Below are positions 9,474-22,899 of a DNA stretch of 64,000 nucleotides, in pieces. Source of the stretch: Isoetes taiwanensis (lineage: Eukaryota > Streptophyta > Lycopodiopsida > Isoetales > Isoetaceae); NCBI GenBank assembly GCA_021234155.1, contig JAJEKV010000052.1:8479358-8543357 (forward strand), in the 5' to 3' direction. A program made the position numbers and the translations under genes. Within the stretch, counting starts at the first letter, position 1. Every line of letters starts with the position of its first letter. The notes below the pieces were generated by a model. That model was not told the DNA's origin and did no database searches. It saw only the letters and a program-made list of their open reading frames with translations.

Positions 9474-12400
9474 ATGGGCACAGTAGCCGAAGAAAGGCCT
9501 GTAGAAATGGCAAAGATGGAAAAAAAAGAAGATGCAGATTCAAAGGAAAAAGATACAAGCAAATACGCAGTGCCGTTCCACAAATTATTCTCATTTGCAG
9601 ATCCGTTGGATGCGTTGTTTATGTTTGTCGGAACAGTAGGGGCTATTGGAAACGGAATTTCTTTGCCTTTAATGACAGTAGTTTTTGGTCAGCTCACAAA
9701 TGCATTTGGCCAAAATACTGACGACGTGAACAAGCTTGTCGAACAGGTTAACAAGGTACTTATCAAATTTGTCTATTCTGGCAGTATCAGAATTCAGAAC
9801 CTCTGTCTTCGTTATTAAACTTGTTCAATTTGCCATGCTCCTCTCTGTTTCAAAATTGAACTTGTCCTTGTCTCGATTCACAGGTGGCTCTGAAATTCGT
9901 ATACCTTGGAATCGGAGCAGCGGTGGCATCATTTTGTGGTCAGTTCATTTCTGTACTTATCCTGCAGCACGCTTTTGCTTTATCAATTTTTAAATAGCAC
10001 CTGTTATAGCTACCCGTGGATTCTAACGATGTAAAGGTCTTTCTAAGTCTTTGAGACCCCTGATTTCCTTATATATTATTTTCTGAATACTCCATATCTG
10101 TCAGTAGAAACGCCGGACAGGCCAATCCAAGCAATTTTATGTAAACTATTGTCGGTATCGTGGGTTATGCAGTTGTCCATACTTACAAGCCATTTTTTCT
10201 TTTTAGTTAACATTTGTCAGTTTGTATTATTATGATCTTGCAGAGATTGCATTTTGGATGAGCACTGGAGAAAGGCAAGCTGCTCGCATTAGAGGGCTTT
10301 ATTTAAAAGCCATTCTACGGCAGGATGTCGTTTTCTTTGATAAAGAAACGAACACGGGCGAGGTTATTGGTAGAATGGCTGGGGATACTATTCTGATTCA
10401 GGATGCCATCGGTGAAAAGGTCTGCCCAAATACTTAATCCTCCTTCTTTTTGATTTGGGCATAGAATTAAAACCATACGACCGTTCTCTGCAATACGGTA
10501 ACATTTCTCGCTGGCAGATTTTGTCTGTTTCGCTCACGAATCTGCTCCTTGCATTACCCAGTGGACCATGGATAGGATTTCGCTTACCCGGTATGGGAAA
10601 CAGGAACGGGCCCATTACGTCCTGTTCTTGTGCACAGAGTACTTGCAACGTTATGACAAAATCGAGAGATTTGTCTATCCTTTTTATGCCAACCAGAATA
10701 TTGCATACGTTCTCTTCTATGCAAAGGAATCAACCGCGTGTTCTTCATTAAGTCAAGGAACTTGAATGCCAAAATTGAAGGCAATCACAACCCACATCAT
10801 GTAACATTGAAAACCCAGGATGTTTAGCGTAAGGATCTCCTTCCAAGATGTAGGATAAGCACTGCCTCTAAACAAAGAACGCACTACCATTTGCTGTTGC
10901 CTGCAATTTTGGCATTCAAACTTCTACTTTCTGAAACGAGGATCTCGGCAGCTTGTTCTGGTTTACGTCTAGCTAGCATGCTTCAGTTGACTTGGAGTTA
11001 AGAGTCTATGTGATACTTTGTTCTTGTTTCCAATTCAAACACATGATTCTCACAACTAAATTCCCGTTTTATTCAGGTTGGCAAGTTCATACAGATGATG
11101 TCAACATTTATTGGTGGTTTCATAATAGCCTTCATAAAAGGTTGGAAGCTTACCCTGGTTATGCTAGCAGTGATGCCTCCACTGGTAGCCGCCGGAGGTA
11201 CAATGGCCTTTCTTATTTCAAAGATGGCAAGTCGAGGACAACTTGCATATGCAGAGGCGAACACCATTGTTGAGCAAGTAGTTGGTGGCATTAGAACAGT
11301 ATGTAAAAATATGCTTCACCTCATCCACATTGTAATTTAATGATTCTATTCAGCTGCCTGACAAAGTCATTTCTATAATCAAGGTTGCATCTTTTACGGG
11401 CGAAAAGAAGGCTGTTGAGGATTATGACAAGTCATTAAGTAAGGCGTACAAATCTGGTGTGTACCAGGGCTTAGCTTCTGGTCTGGGATTGGGCTCTGCA
11501 CTTCTGATAATGTTCAGCAGCTATGCATTAGCCCTTTGGTATGGATCAAAATTGATTTTGAATCAGGGCTATTCTGGTGGAGCAGTTCTCAATGTGATCT
11601 TTGCAGTCCTTATGGGGGGCATGTGAGTTTTTACAAATGTTTAGGTTGTTATTTCAGGAGAAATATCTCCCTTCAAGGTTTGAGAGTTGGCGTCTCATGT
11701 GTGCATTTATCATTTTCAGGTCACTTGGTCAGACTTCGCCATATGTCAGCGCATTTGCTGCAGGGCGTGCTGCTGCATATAAGATGTTTGAAGTAATCAA
11801 TCGTCAACCTGATATAGATTCTTCTGATCCAAAGGGATTGACTCCTGAGATATCTGGTGACATTGAACTCCGGAATGTTGATTTTACATACCCAGCACGA
11901 CCAGATGTGCAAATATTCAGAAACTTCTCCTTGTCAATTCCCAGTGGTTTAACCGTTGCACTTGTGGGAGAGAGTGGTAGTGGAAAATCAACAGTCATCA
12001 GTTTAATTGAACGGTTTTATGATCCTCAAGCTGGTCAAGTCTTGGTAGATGGTACGGACATAAGGTTGTTCCAGTTAAAATGGTGGAGATATCAAGTGGG
12101 TCTTGTGAGTCAGGAGCCTGTGCTTTTCGGTACCACTATCAGGGAAAACATTGCATATGGTAGAGATGGTGCAACAACGGAGGAAATAAACACAGCAGCT
12201 TACCTTGCCAATGCAACTAAATTTATTGGAAGAATGCCAGACGTAAGAAGGCATCTGATTTATCTATACACCAGAGTTTGTAATGTAGTTTGATATTCTG
12301 CTGTTTCAATTTTAGGGCTTTGATACACAAGTTGGGGAGCGTGGAACCCAGTTATCTGGAGGTCAAAAACAGAGGATAGCAATTGCAAGGGCAATTTTAA

Positions 12401-15131
12401 AGAATCCTAAAATACTTCTGCTTGATGAAGCAACAAGTGCATTAGATGCTGAGTCTGAACGCGTTGTCCAGGAAGCACTTGACCGAATTATGGTTGGTCG
12501 CACCACAATTGTGGTTGCTCATAGGCTTTCAACCATTCGAAATGTGGATTCTATTGCCGTGGTACAGCGTGGTAGTATTGTGGAAATGGGTGAGTTGCAG
12601 TAAACTTATCCTTCTTAAAGTCGAACTATGCCATGTCCTTATATATTGGTGTTATTCTTGCAGGTAAACACATTGATTTGTTACAAAATCTTAATGGTGC
12701 TTATTCTCAGCTTATAAAACTTCAAGAAATGCACGAAGATAACTCGAAAAAGCTAGCTGCACAGGTCGACCCTGATGAAATTATTTTACAAGAACCTCCT
12801 CGTCTAAGTAGAGTTAGCAGCAAGAATTCTTCTGGGCGAAGATCCCTACGTTTTAGTAGAAACTCACTAAGCCTTCCTAGATCATCCAGTGCACGTGCTG
12901 AAGACAATTTTCCAGTAATAGATGCAGAGAAGGGTTTAATGGACCCAGAACCAGAAGCATCTTTTGTCCGGCTTGCAGCATTGAATAAAAAAGAAAGTCC
13001 CATTTTTGTGTTGGGTTCTTTGGCAGCTGTGGGTAATGGTGTTATCTTTCCTATTTTTGGTCTACTTTTCTCAGGGATGATTGGCACATTCTTTGAGACA
13101 AACCGTCACAAATTACGCAAAGATGCAAACTTCTGGTCAATCATGTTTGTAGTCCTTGCAGGAGCAAGTTTCATTGTAGCTCCTTCACAAATCTATTGCT
13201 TCAATCTTGTTGGTCAACGGCTTATTCGTCGTATTCGACGGTTGACTTTTGACAAAGTTGTTCGCCAAGAAATTGGTTGGTTTGATGAGCAAGAGAACTC
13301 AAGGTTTGTATTAATCAAAGAGTATTTTTTACACCTCTATTACTTAGCTAATGGAACAATATTTGCGGTTTTTCTCAGTGGAGCTATAAGTGCAAGACTT
13401 TCAACAGATGCTGCACATGTGCGTAGTATGGTTGGGGATACTCTTTCTCTTGCCGTGCAAAACATAGCAACGATTGTTGCTGGTTTAACGATTGCATACA
13501 CTGCTAATTGGCAGCTGGCTACAATCATGATAGCACTGGTTCCACTTCTTGGTATCCAAGGTTTTATGCAAATGAAGTTAATGACAGGCTTCTCATCTGA
13601 TGCAAAGGTGGTTATCATGATTTGTCATTATTCATAGAGTCTACAATATCATGCCATTGAAACTGCCTTAGACACCCATTGAAGTTCTTAATATCATGCT
13701 CATGTGTTGTGTTGTTTGTTGCAGACCATGTATGAGGAAGCTACTAGAGTTGCTAATGATGCAGTAGGAAGCATTCGCACAGTTGCTTCCTTTTGCATGG
13801 AAGAGAAAATGATTTGCCTTTACAAGGAGAAGTGTAGTCTTCCAATGCGAAATGGTATTCGTGATGGTATTATTAGCGGAATAGGCCTTGCAGCATCAAA
13901 CTTTGTTCTCTTTGGTTCTTATGGCCTCAGTTTCTGGTACGGTGCCCGTCTTGTCAAACAAGGCAAAACAACGTTCCGAAAGGTTTTCAGGGTATGAACT
14001 ATCTTCTTGTTGCTCATAAACTTAATGAAATCCATGTGATGGCTTAGTGTGATCTGCAATATATCTATAGTTCTTGAATGCATTTATCATTTGGATGTTT
14101 TTGCTGACTGTCTAAAACCTGAAATGGCATTATCAGGTCTTTTTTGCTATTACTATGAGTGCGTTAGGTGTTTCACAAACAGCTGGATTGGCTCCTGATT
14201 TTTCAAAGGTCAAAGGAGCTGTTAAGTCAGTGTTTTCAGTGCTTGATCGTGAATCAAGAATAGACCCAGCTGCTAAGGAAGGTTCAAAATTACCTTCAGT
14301 CAAAGGTGACATTGATTTTCAACATGTGAGTTTCAGGTATCCAAGCCGACCTGATGTACAGATCTTTCGGGATCTTTGCTTGACAGTGGCTGCCGGAAAG
14401 GTCAGTTCATCTAAATATATTTCTTTTCTAATTTCCCACCTTCATGTGTTATTGATTGTTGTGCCTGGTATTTTGTTGAATGACAGACAGTAGCATTAGT
14501 AGGAGAAAGTGGAAGTGGGAAATCCACAGTAGTTTCACTTTTAGAACGTTTCTACGATCCTGATTCGGGTCGTATTCTGATTGATGGGGTTGACATTAGA
14601 AAGTTTCAAGTCAAGTGGCTTCGTCAACAGATTGGACTTGTGAGTCAAGAACCCTTACTGTTTAATGGGACCATACGGTCAAATATTGCTTATGGAAGGG
14701 AAGGCATTGTTACTGATGAAGAAGTGAAAGCAGCTGCAAAGGATGCAAATGCTCATAAATTCATAGCCTCTCTTCCTGATGAATATAGCACTGAAGTTGG
14801 TGAAAGAGGCATACAACTTTCTGGCGGACAAAAACAGCGCATAGCAATAGCCAGAGCTATCATAAAAGACCCAAAAATCTTGTTGTTGGATGAAGCTACC
14901 AGTGCCCTAGATGCAGAATCTGAACATATTGTGCAGGAGGCATTAGACCGTGTTATGGTGAACAGAACAACTGTGGTTGTTGCTCATCGACTTTCAACAA
15001 TTGTAAATGCAGACATGATAGCAGTTGTGAAGAATGGGGTCATTGTGGAGAAGGGAAAACACACAGAGCTCATGAGCATCAGGGATGGTGCATATTCATC
15101 TCTTGTGAAGCTGCATTTAAGCTCATCATAG
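9474..15131 (+). CDS. Full-size ABCB (MDR/PGP-type) ABC transporter, 12 coding exons
   Basis: Exons: 9474-9755, 9884-9938, 10244-10419, 11077-11298, 11384-11622, 11720-12242, 12316-12589, 12664-13303, 13379-13607, 13725-13991, 14137-14400, 14487-15131. All introns are GT-AG, and the phases join to 1271 codons plus TAG, the normal length for plant ABCBs. The order is TMD1, NBD1, acidic/Ser-rich linker, TMD2, NBD2. NBD1 has Walker [10 protein letters not shown] (about residue 408), LSGGQKQR (512) and [12 protein letters not shown] (D near 536). NBD2 has the same motifs near 1063, 1168 and 1191, each followed by VAHRLST, so both ATP sites look competent. [22 protein letters not shown] and [24 protein letters not shown] place it near the ABCB4/21 group, which includes plasma-membrane auxin transporters. 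Substrate is not readable from sequence. The 657 bp intron 3 is the longest and holds nothing recognisable. Confidence 0.95.
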
Positions 15132-17795
15132 TCTATCCATAATCGTGTACAGCTTTATTACATAGTGGAATCTATTTGGCAAAAGCAGTATAGCCAGACA
15201 AGAATCACCAGTATAGGTGGCCCATCTGTTAGCACAGTTTTCTGGAATACAGTGACAAGCATACGAGCACGCCAAAAGCAGATTCTGTATGAATATTCTA
15301 GCTTACTGAAGACTGTTTCTCAGGTGACTGCATGAAATATGTAAGCATTGTTTTCCCTGGTGAAGAAAGGAAGGCAAAACGTACTCCAGGATCGATATGG
15401 TACCTAGTTATTACAATTCATCGATTTCAAGTGTAACTTCTCGATAATATTAACAGCCAAGTTGCGGATGGCATTGGTTTTGTATCTCTTCTATTAGAAA
15501 TGAATTGAGTCCATCAAATCACAAATTTACTTTGAACTGTTGGTAATAGACACAGCCTAAGAAAATGCATCTCAAGAAACAAAGGGACTCGCTTCCTTAT
15601 AGCAAACATTGCTTCTTTGGCTCAAATTATGGTTTGTGTTGTAAAGCTTTTTGTGACATTTCTTCTGCAAAACAGCTCCCGATTGGATAGCGGCTTCAAT
15701 GTCTAAATGTCCTTTTAAGTTTTTATTTATTTATTTATTTTTTTGCTTCAAATAGATATATATTGGAGGGACAGCCGGAAACCTTTAGAAGTTGGATATT
15801 GTAAGTTTCTTAACCAAGAAGTTGGAATCTTTACCAGAAATGTTTATAAAAAAGTTCATGGAAATATGGAAAATTTCCTTCCATGACTCAATAGGAAATT
15901 TCTCATTTTCAATAGAAAAAACCCCGACGTTTGCCCCACGCCAGCACACACAATGAGACTTGCACTCACCGGCATCACCCATACAACATTGGAAACGTGC
16001 ATGCATGTCATGTGGGAATCAACAATTCAAGAACACAAGTCAAGTGTGATAAGCCTAGTCAAAAGATGTAATTTTCTTCTTGATTTTGATAGGCCAAATA
16101 AATTCTCCTTCTTTACACCAACCTGCATTACATCACGTGGAATCTGCTAAATTTGTCTTCACACGAACACACTACAATCACACATTACTCAAATCACATG
16201 TGTCAAAGAGCATGAAGTCATGTATATAGGATGTGGAATAGGAATAGGACTACAAATTATGAGAACATAATTCTCTACCTAAGCCATGTAGGTGCACCAT
16301 GGAGGAAGAAGCGAAAGAAGAAGAATAAGTTTTACATGGACATGACATACAATAACATACACCAAAAATAACAAAAGTTTTCTTACATGCATGCGTCTTC
16401 TTTTGACTCTTTTGATATTAGAATACCCTTCATCTTGAATGACATGACCATAATCTTAGTCTTGCTTGTGACATAATTTATTCAGATCATACAATTGCGT
16501 GCTAGTTGGAATATGAATCGCTTCCCTTTTTTGTGTTATTTTTTCTAACAAGGGGGTGACTGCCTCCATATTTTATTGATATCAAAATTGTAGTATATAT
16601 AGAGTCGAGCTCTGGAAAAAGAAGCACTTGTCAAAGTCGTGCTTGAATGCCTAGACTCTAGCAACCTGTAATGGCCAAATAAGATTGAATTAAATTGATT
16701 CAAATCAAGAATAATACAAAGAATATAGTAATATCATTACCATGTAAGATTAAAAAACTTCCCACCTCAAAAAGTTTTTGAGGGACGTAAGATGCTAGAA
16801 CGACACCTCCGGTGTCTGTAAAAGCACATGTATGGGCTTGAGTTAACCTAGAAAAAGCAACATATTTGACAACACTCACATTTTAGATTCCTTTGGATCA
16901 TTATCTCATCTTCTTGTCTTGATTCTGGACTTGTATGCACTGTGTGAATAGCAACATGGGTTGAATAGGCATTCCACAAGTAGATTTAAAAACAGATGTG
17001 CACGCAGACCTTGAATCAAAGTAGGTTGATTTGTTTGTTGTAATAAGTTATCTTAATCATGTCAATACTAGAAGCAAGTATGCATGTGCTACTTCAATCA
17101 AATGAGCTTTGCATTGTCATTCATCTGTTCACACAGATATTACTAAGCAATACACATATATTACTAAGCAATCGATTTTGGTAGCCAACTCTAGTATTTT
17201 TCCTTCCAATAACCCTTCAATGTTTTGTTGACCATGGTGAGTGTATATATCAAGTTTGGCAAGTGTGCGTCCCCCATATTTGCAATCTTTTGGCAGTAAA
17301 ATATATTGTAGTACGTTGAAGAGGCACAAACCCTTACAACATTACTAGATTGCAAAAGGTCTTACTCTTGTCGAGAAGTTCATGAAGAGGCTAGATAAGC
17401 AGCTGGAAGGATTTGCTGGTTGAAGGTTTAAGCATGATATTTTTGTTTCTATTTTATGTTTCCACTGATCTAAATATGAACCGATCTAAGTATTTAAACT
17501 GATCCAAGTTTTTGTCTCCAGTTAATTTTTGACATCACAAAACTGATGTAACCTTTTGGAAACCAAGTTATGGCAAACACATTTTTGAAATCTTCCTTAA
17601 TTATGTTATTGCTTCTTCAAATGTTTTGTTTGTAACCAATTGCAATCTGTAAAGTGATTATTTTGTTTTATATCGGCAATCTGCACTCTGAGAACCATTT
17701 TATTATCTAATGAATGAGATCCAGCTATTGAGATCTAGTTGTTTTTAATTAGTTGCAATCTATTAAATGAATGAAAACCAATTAATATCACAATT
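15132..17795. other. Intergenic, 3' of ABCB
   Basis: Presumed 3' untranslated region followed by AT-rich sequence. A short TTTA microsatellite lies at about 15721-15742 and a GAA-rich patch at about 16303-16328. The open frames are short and show no family features. Nothing else supported. Confidence 0.5.
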
Positions 17796-17825
17796 AGAAT
17801 AGAATAGAATAGAATAGAATAGAAT
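17796..17825. repeat. (AGAAT)6 microsatellite
   Basis: Six exact copies of AGAAT, followed directly by the LINE remnant. The same pentanucleotide repeat occurs in both copies of the large duplication (47354-47393 and 61176-61225). Confidence 0.95.
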
Positions 17826-17829
17826 ATAC

Positions 17830-19050
17830 ATTAATGTCCCTTGTGCCGCGAGGCCCCTGGACTTGTGTAGCATGGGCGAGCTCCCGAAAAAGGGCGCTAC
17901 TAGCACATCACGCTGTTATGATGTAGCCTTTTCCGAAGGCTGACTTTTTTCTATTAATACCAGCATCCCGCTTTACCTCGGCTTCGTGGCCGTGCAGTGA
18001 TGCGTCGTTATCAATCAGCTTTTAACTGAACAATTTGTATGGGGTTTTATGACCCGCTTTTGTACGGATCATATTAGGAACCCTCTTTCACTATGTACTT
18101 CTCTATGTCTGGTCATCATTCTCGGATCGGCGTCACGCTAAATCCGGCGATTACGTTATTGTCATCGAATGTAGACCGGTTCCCCCATCTTATGTTTTAC
18201 GTATTTGTCTCCTCGATGTCTCCATAAATCGGGCAATCGTTAATTATGTGATTCTCATCCTCTACTCTCCCTTTGTCCACGCATTCGCATATCTGTCCTC
18301 CTTGTCTATTCCTCTCCCACTGTCTTTTTCGATTCTTAGATCATGACTTCCCATCCTGAATCTAGCCAGGGTGTCTCTTCTAGTTTTTCCCAGTATGTTA
18401 TCCCGATACATCTGGTGTCTTATTTGACTGGGTTGAAAACTTGCATGAGAGCGGTTCTTGGGCCCGTGTGTGCCTTTGCGCCCACGTTCTTGTGGCTCAA
18501 TGCGCCACTCCTCATTCATTCCACCGCCCTTCCTTTATTAGGTCGCTCAAGTTTAATCCCATTTCTCGGTCCGGTTGCCACATCTTTAAACCATCCCTTT
18601 GCTTTTGTGAGGATGTGTGATTTTCTTGATTCGGTGATTGCAATCCGGACAATTTCCCTTGAATGTCTCTGCATTGTCCCCGATCGGTACCTTATGGTTC
18701 TCACCCATGCTCTCACCTCCATTGGTTTTTGCCCTGTTTCGAGGATCATGATTGTCAGTGGCGTATTTGTCCTTACTTTAAATTCCTGTCTGTGCCACTG
18801 CCTAAGGATTCCCTCCTGCTTTCCCCATTTTCTATCTGTGATCTCGTTCGTATCCAAACCGCTAGATTTTTCCTTTCAACCGTTGAGGAATCAAGGGTGT
18901 GCCTCTCTTTCTCGATCTTAAAAATATACGCATCTCTACTTTCTCTGATTTCTCCGTCTTCTATTCCGTTCTTTACGATGACCATGGTGGCGTGAAATAG
19001 CCACCTCCCCGTCCAAGACCTCCTTCAATTGCTCTCTGCTCCAATTCCCC
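17830..19050 (-). mobile_element. LINE 3' fragment (C-terminal part of ORF2)
   Basis: On the - strand, about 18450-18200 reads RRDTLARFRMGSHDLRIE. One frame over it continues as GRVEDENHIINDCPIYGD and a stop near 18200. This 'LaRfR.GsH.L..E' to 'vEDE.H.i..CP.Y' pattern is the cysteine/histidine end of plant LINE ORF2 proteins. The upstream part (18857-18516) is open but has no clear RT motif. The element is 5'-truncated and frameshifted. A 192-codon + strand frame across it is its antisense shadow. Confidence 0.7.
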
Positions 19051-19302
19051 ATCCAAGAAGTGCATTTGCAGGTTGCACTTCTTACGCATTCGGCCGGCTT
19101 GTCTACTTTGTCCTGTTATTTCATTACATTTATTTCATTGGCCGGAAGAAGAAAAAAACGGGATCATAATATTGGTGAGATCACTATGTATACCCAACTC
19201 TTTATACACCTTTTTTTGCCAATCTTTGAATTGGATGACTCAACTTTCAAGTAGATCTCCGGTATTTGCTATAATTGGTATTCGTTTTTGTTCACATTGA
19301 AT

Positions 19303-19540
19303 CTTGATGGGGCTAAGCCACTCTAACGACTTGTGGTTTGATAGGAGGCCCGACGAGGCATAGCCGCTCTAGCAGTCCTATATATTGACGTAAGTTGATG
19401 GGGCCAAGCCACTCTAACAACTTACGTTTGGCACCGGGGATAGAACCACACCGTCATGCCCAAGGTCATACGTGCCACTCTAACAGCATACACTAGGTTA
19501 GACGGGGCAAAGCCACTCTAACCATCCTAGCGAGTCAAGT
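19303..19540. repeat. Array of five stem-loop units with GCCACTCTAAC core
   Basis: Five imperfect units share GGGGC.AAGCCACTCTAAC or a variant (19308, 19350, 19398, 19470, 19503, approximate). In several units the flanks are complementary although different from unit to unit: GTAAGTTG with CAACTTAC in the third, ATAGGA with TCCTAT in the second, and CTAGG and GGTTAG with CTAACC and CCTAG in the fifth. The core is conserved while the stems vary. Confidence 0.65.
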
Positions 19541-20995
19541 ATTGTCAGCATGTAAGTATCCATCAGCATTACAACTTCTGAAATATTTTGTCCTTTACTA
19601 CATACATATTATGGTACTAGCATCTTTAAACTAGCAGCATACCCACACTCTATTATCTAGCTCTGACAGACACTCAGCCTAGCACTTAAGCTTATATGTC
19701 AGATTAGACCAGCCATCATCATATGCACTAGGCAACGAACTACAACAGCCGCAATGCATATAGCAGATCCCACTTTCCATATGACTTGACTTGTCTAAGG
19801 CAGATAAACAATGACTATATGCATCTATGCAATGAAGGTACATGTATGCAGCAATAGACAAGACCTGATCCATGCATGTCACTTCCTAACCTATACTAAG
19901 AATACTACAAAACTAGAAAATGCATCTGCTATAAGCCAGCAAAACTATGAGTCAGAACACAAGAAGAGCAAACAACAAGAAGAGCAAACAACTTATATAC
20001 ATATACATTGTGTCCTTTCATGCTGGCTGTTATTCTGTGGTGGACAAATTTTTGTTGTTCTCGTGGTGGTTTCGAGTTTATAGTGGTCCGGATTACCAGT
20101 TGGTGGGTCCAGCCCTCGCTATCCTGGTGTACGGCGGAGGCTGAGCCTCTCTGTCCCGTAACTTATTCCGTCCACCTTTTACTCAAATGAATTTGCCTTG
20201 CCTATGCAGCCCCTAGCCTCTGCTGTATTTCCTAATTCGTTGCTCTTCCAAAATCTGCCATAGCTATCATGTTCCTAGCCTGATGCTCCTATGACCGTGC
20301 TTGACATAAAAGTCTCAACAGCAGCACAAGCATATATTGTTTCTAAACATATGTCTCTAGCCTAATGCTCCTAAGACCTTGCTTGACATAAAAGCCTCAA
20401 TAGCGGTGCATAATAAAAGAGTACAATCTACAATCAGAATTGTACAAGGACCCCTAAGCATAGAACAAATCCAATAAATGTTTCAATGTTCAAAATACCT
20501 GGGCAACGCGCTCAAATGTGATATCCTTGAGTTATATAGGCGTCCGCAAACTGATATCAGCAAAAACATTGCTTCCCTTGAGTGGAAGGCACTGCCCTGG
20601 TTCTCCAAAACTAGGCTGCAACACCCTGTTTGCTATTGAATGCTTTTGAAATGCTCCCGATATTATACTGATCCCCAAATAGCTGTCAATATTGCACAAT
20701 TTATATGCTCTGATATCAAGTTACCACCGCATTTACTTGCAGCCATTATCAAGCTGCCTTATCTTTAACCCTGCTCATATTTGTTCATCTGCCAAGAATA
20801 CCGAGAAAATCTATCTCTGCTATATTTGAGTATATCATTTTTGCAAACATTTTTCAGGGGACACTTCATAGACCACAAAGTCATGACTATCACATCTGGA
20901 GTTATCACCCAGTTACCACTATGTTGCTCTTTATCCAGTTAATGCCAATCTATAATTTATAGCTTAAGAAACAAAACCTCCTCCCAATTTATCCA
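19541..20995. other. Intergenic with one 82 bp-period direct repeat
   Basis: No gene supported. CTAGCCTGATGCTCCTATGAC plus about 30 further bases (20273 onward) recurs with few changes at 20355 onward, including GCTTGACATAAAAG. The rest is AT-rich and unremarkable. Confidence 0.5.
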
Positions 20996-22607
20996 TTATA
21001 CCATGTACATGTACAGGGGTGCTGTTTTGAACAGCTTAGTAAGGGAATGCCATTTGCACTTTCTGGAAATACTTCTGCATTTACAAGTTCTGCAAATATT
21101 TCTGAAAGCATTACTTAGAAAATGCTCCACAGGACTTTGCATTAGAAGTAGAGTCAAAACCTGCCTTCTTCTGCAAAGACTTGGATTCAATGATATGATC
21201 TGCACCAACAAATCATGTTTTCTCAGCTGGGAGCAATGCTCCACTTTTATGTGTGCCACAATACCTGTGAGAGCCCCCATTGATGAGGCAACCAATGCGC
21301 ATGATGGAACACATTCTTTTATTCTTTTGAGCTCCGGCCAAACTTCTGGACATAAAACAAGTGTAGTATAATGTCCTTCCAAAAGAACTGCCATCCCGTC
21401 CATGATACAAGAAAATGCTGGCGCTATGCTTGCTACCTTTGTCGATTGATGCATGCTAGCTAAGGGTCCACTATACTTGTGAAGCCATTTACTTAAGTAA
21501 CTTAACAACTTAATTGCTTCATTTGTCTCTAGCTGACGGACTACAGATGACAAAACTGCCTCATCTTGTTTGACTGATACAAGATAATGAATGCATATTT
21601 CTGAGGCAGAAAAATCATCATATGCATGGGCCAGTTTAATAGCAGTACATAAGCTAGCTTCTAAAACTTTCTTCTTTAGATTAAACAAATGAAGTGATGC
21701 TTCTGATACTAATACTAAAACTTCTGATCCGAACCAGCACCTTGTGCATCTACTATAGACTTACATTTCTCCAACTCTTTTTGGTCATTGCCTAACTGAT
21801 GGATTGCAAACAAATTCTCAACTTTCAACCTCTGCCTCACCTCTTTGATTTTACTCTGCCACTTTGCACTGCTGCATAGAAAAAAGTTGCAGCATTTCTA
21901 GCTTTTGGATCAATCCGCCGAGGTAATGCGTCCCCATATGATCCCCATTATCTTCAGAATTCCCCATTATTATGGAACCAATTCATATCTCAAATCTGCA
22001 AATGAATGAAACATTTCTATTTTCAAATGAATGAGATCCAAATATAATAAATTGGATCTACTTATGTGTTGTAGTTTGACATGAATAATAATTGTGTTAG
22101 TATGAGCAACAAGATTATGTTAGTAAAATATTCATTTGGTACTATTTCTTCGATAACAACTTGGTGCAGCCACATCATCCATTATGCTATCAGCATATAG
22201 ATTACTCTTGTGCTCTAAAACTTGGTCTAGAAAATGATCATGAACATCCATTTGAGTTCATATCTGTTCTCATTTATATGCAGCATATCAAAGCAACATG
22301 ACATGACCAAGTGGCTATAAGCATGGCATTCTGGTGCATCCTCAAGCAATTCATATTCACTTCCTCCCAAGAACTTGTAATACTTACTCGACAACACTAC
22401 TTCTCTTCTTGCAAATTTAGCCCCCCGTGCAACTTTAAAAGCCTTTTCCACAATGCGCTTAGTCTTACTGCATTTGATAATATAGAAGTCCACTTTCTCC
22501 TTGTTGTTGGCCGCAGATGGTACTATAAAATTATCCCCAATGTCAACTACATCAGATAGCCATTCATGATGTCCTTCACAGATAGGAACTTGTAGAGTTT
22601 CTAGCAC
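20996..22607 (-). pseudogene. Unrecognised degenerate gene, helical C-terminal region
   Basis: Pieces on one strand seem to belong together. 22607-22227 contains EWLSDVVDIGDNFIVPS, RRE and SSKYYKFLGGSEYELLEDAPE. 21900-21740 contains SKIKEVRQRLKVENLFAIHQLG. From 21715 to about 20996 comes a Leu-rich helical stretch with IHYLVSVKQDEAVLSSVVRQL and LLSYLSKWLHKYSGPL. A one-base shift near 21740 and stops between the pieces interrupt it. The last piece reminds me of helical C-terminal regions of plant nucleolar WD-repeat proteins, but I cannot name the family. No start exon was found. Introns could account for some gaps, so an intact spliced gene is not excluded. The LINE at 22900 onward lies immediately upstream of its 5' end. 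Confidence 0.4.
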
Positions 22608-22899
22608 GTCTCCGCACCATGACTTAGTTCAGAATAAACCCAGGATCCTATTTTTCTTTTGTTTATGCACTTCCCGAACTTTATTGCCCAACAATTTTGA
22701 CAAAAACAGCTGCAATCCATATGAGCTACCTGAGTAGAGTCATTGGGATGAATAGGCCTGATACAAAATGGAACTTTCACGATCCTATTAATGTCTTACA
22801 ATCATGACTATCATTTCTATCAACCTCATTGATAGCTATCTCCTAAAAAAACCTGTAAGAAATAATCTTTAATTATATGCATCATACTAGTTGCCATAC

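Noticed and set aside
10420-11076. Coding frames within ABCB intron 3
   Set aside because: They do not match transporter sequence, and flanking exons join in phase without them.
18343-18921. 192-codon + strand open frame
   Set aside because: Antisense to the LINE C-terminal region, whose motifs are clear on the - strand.
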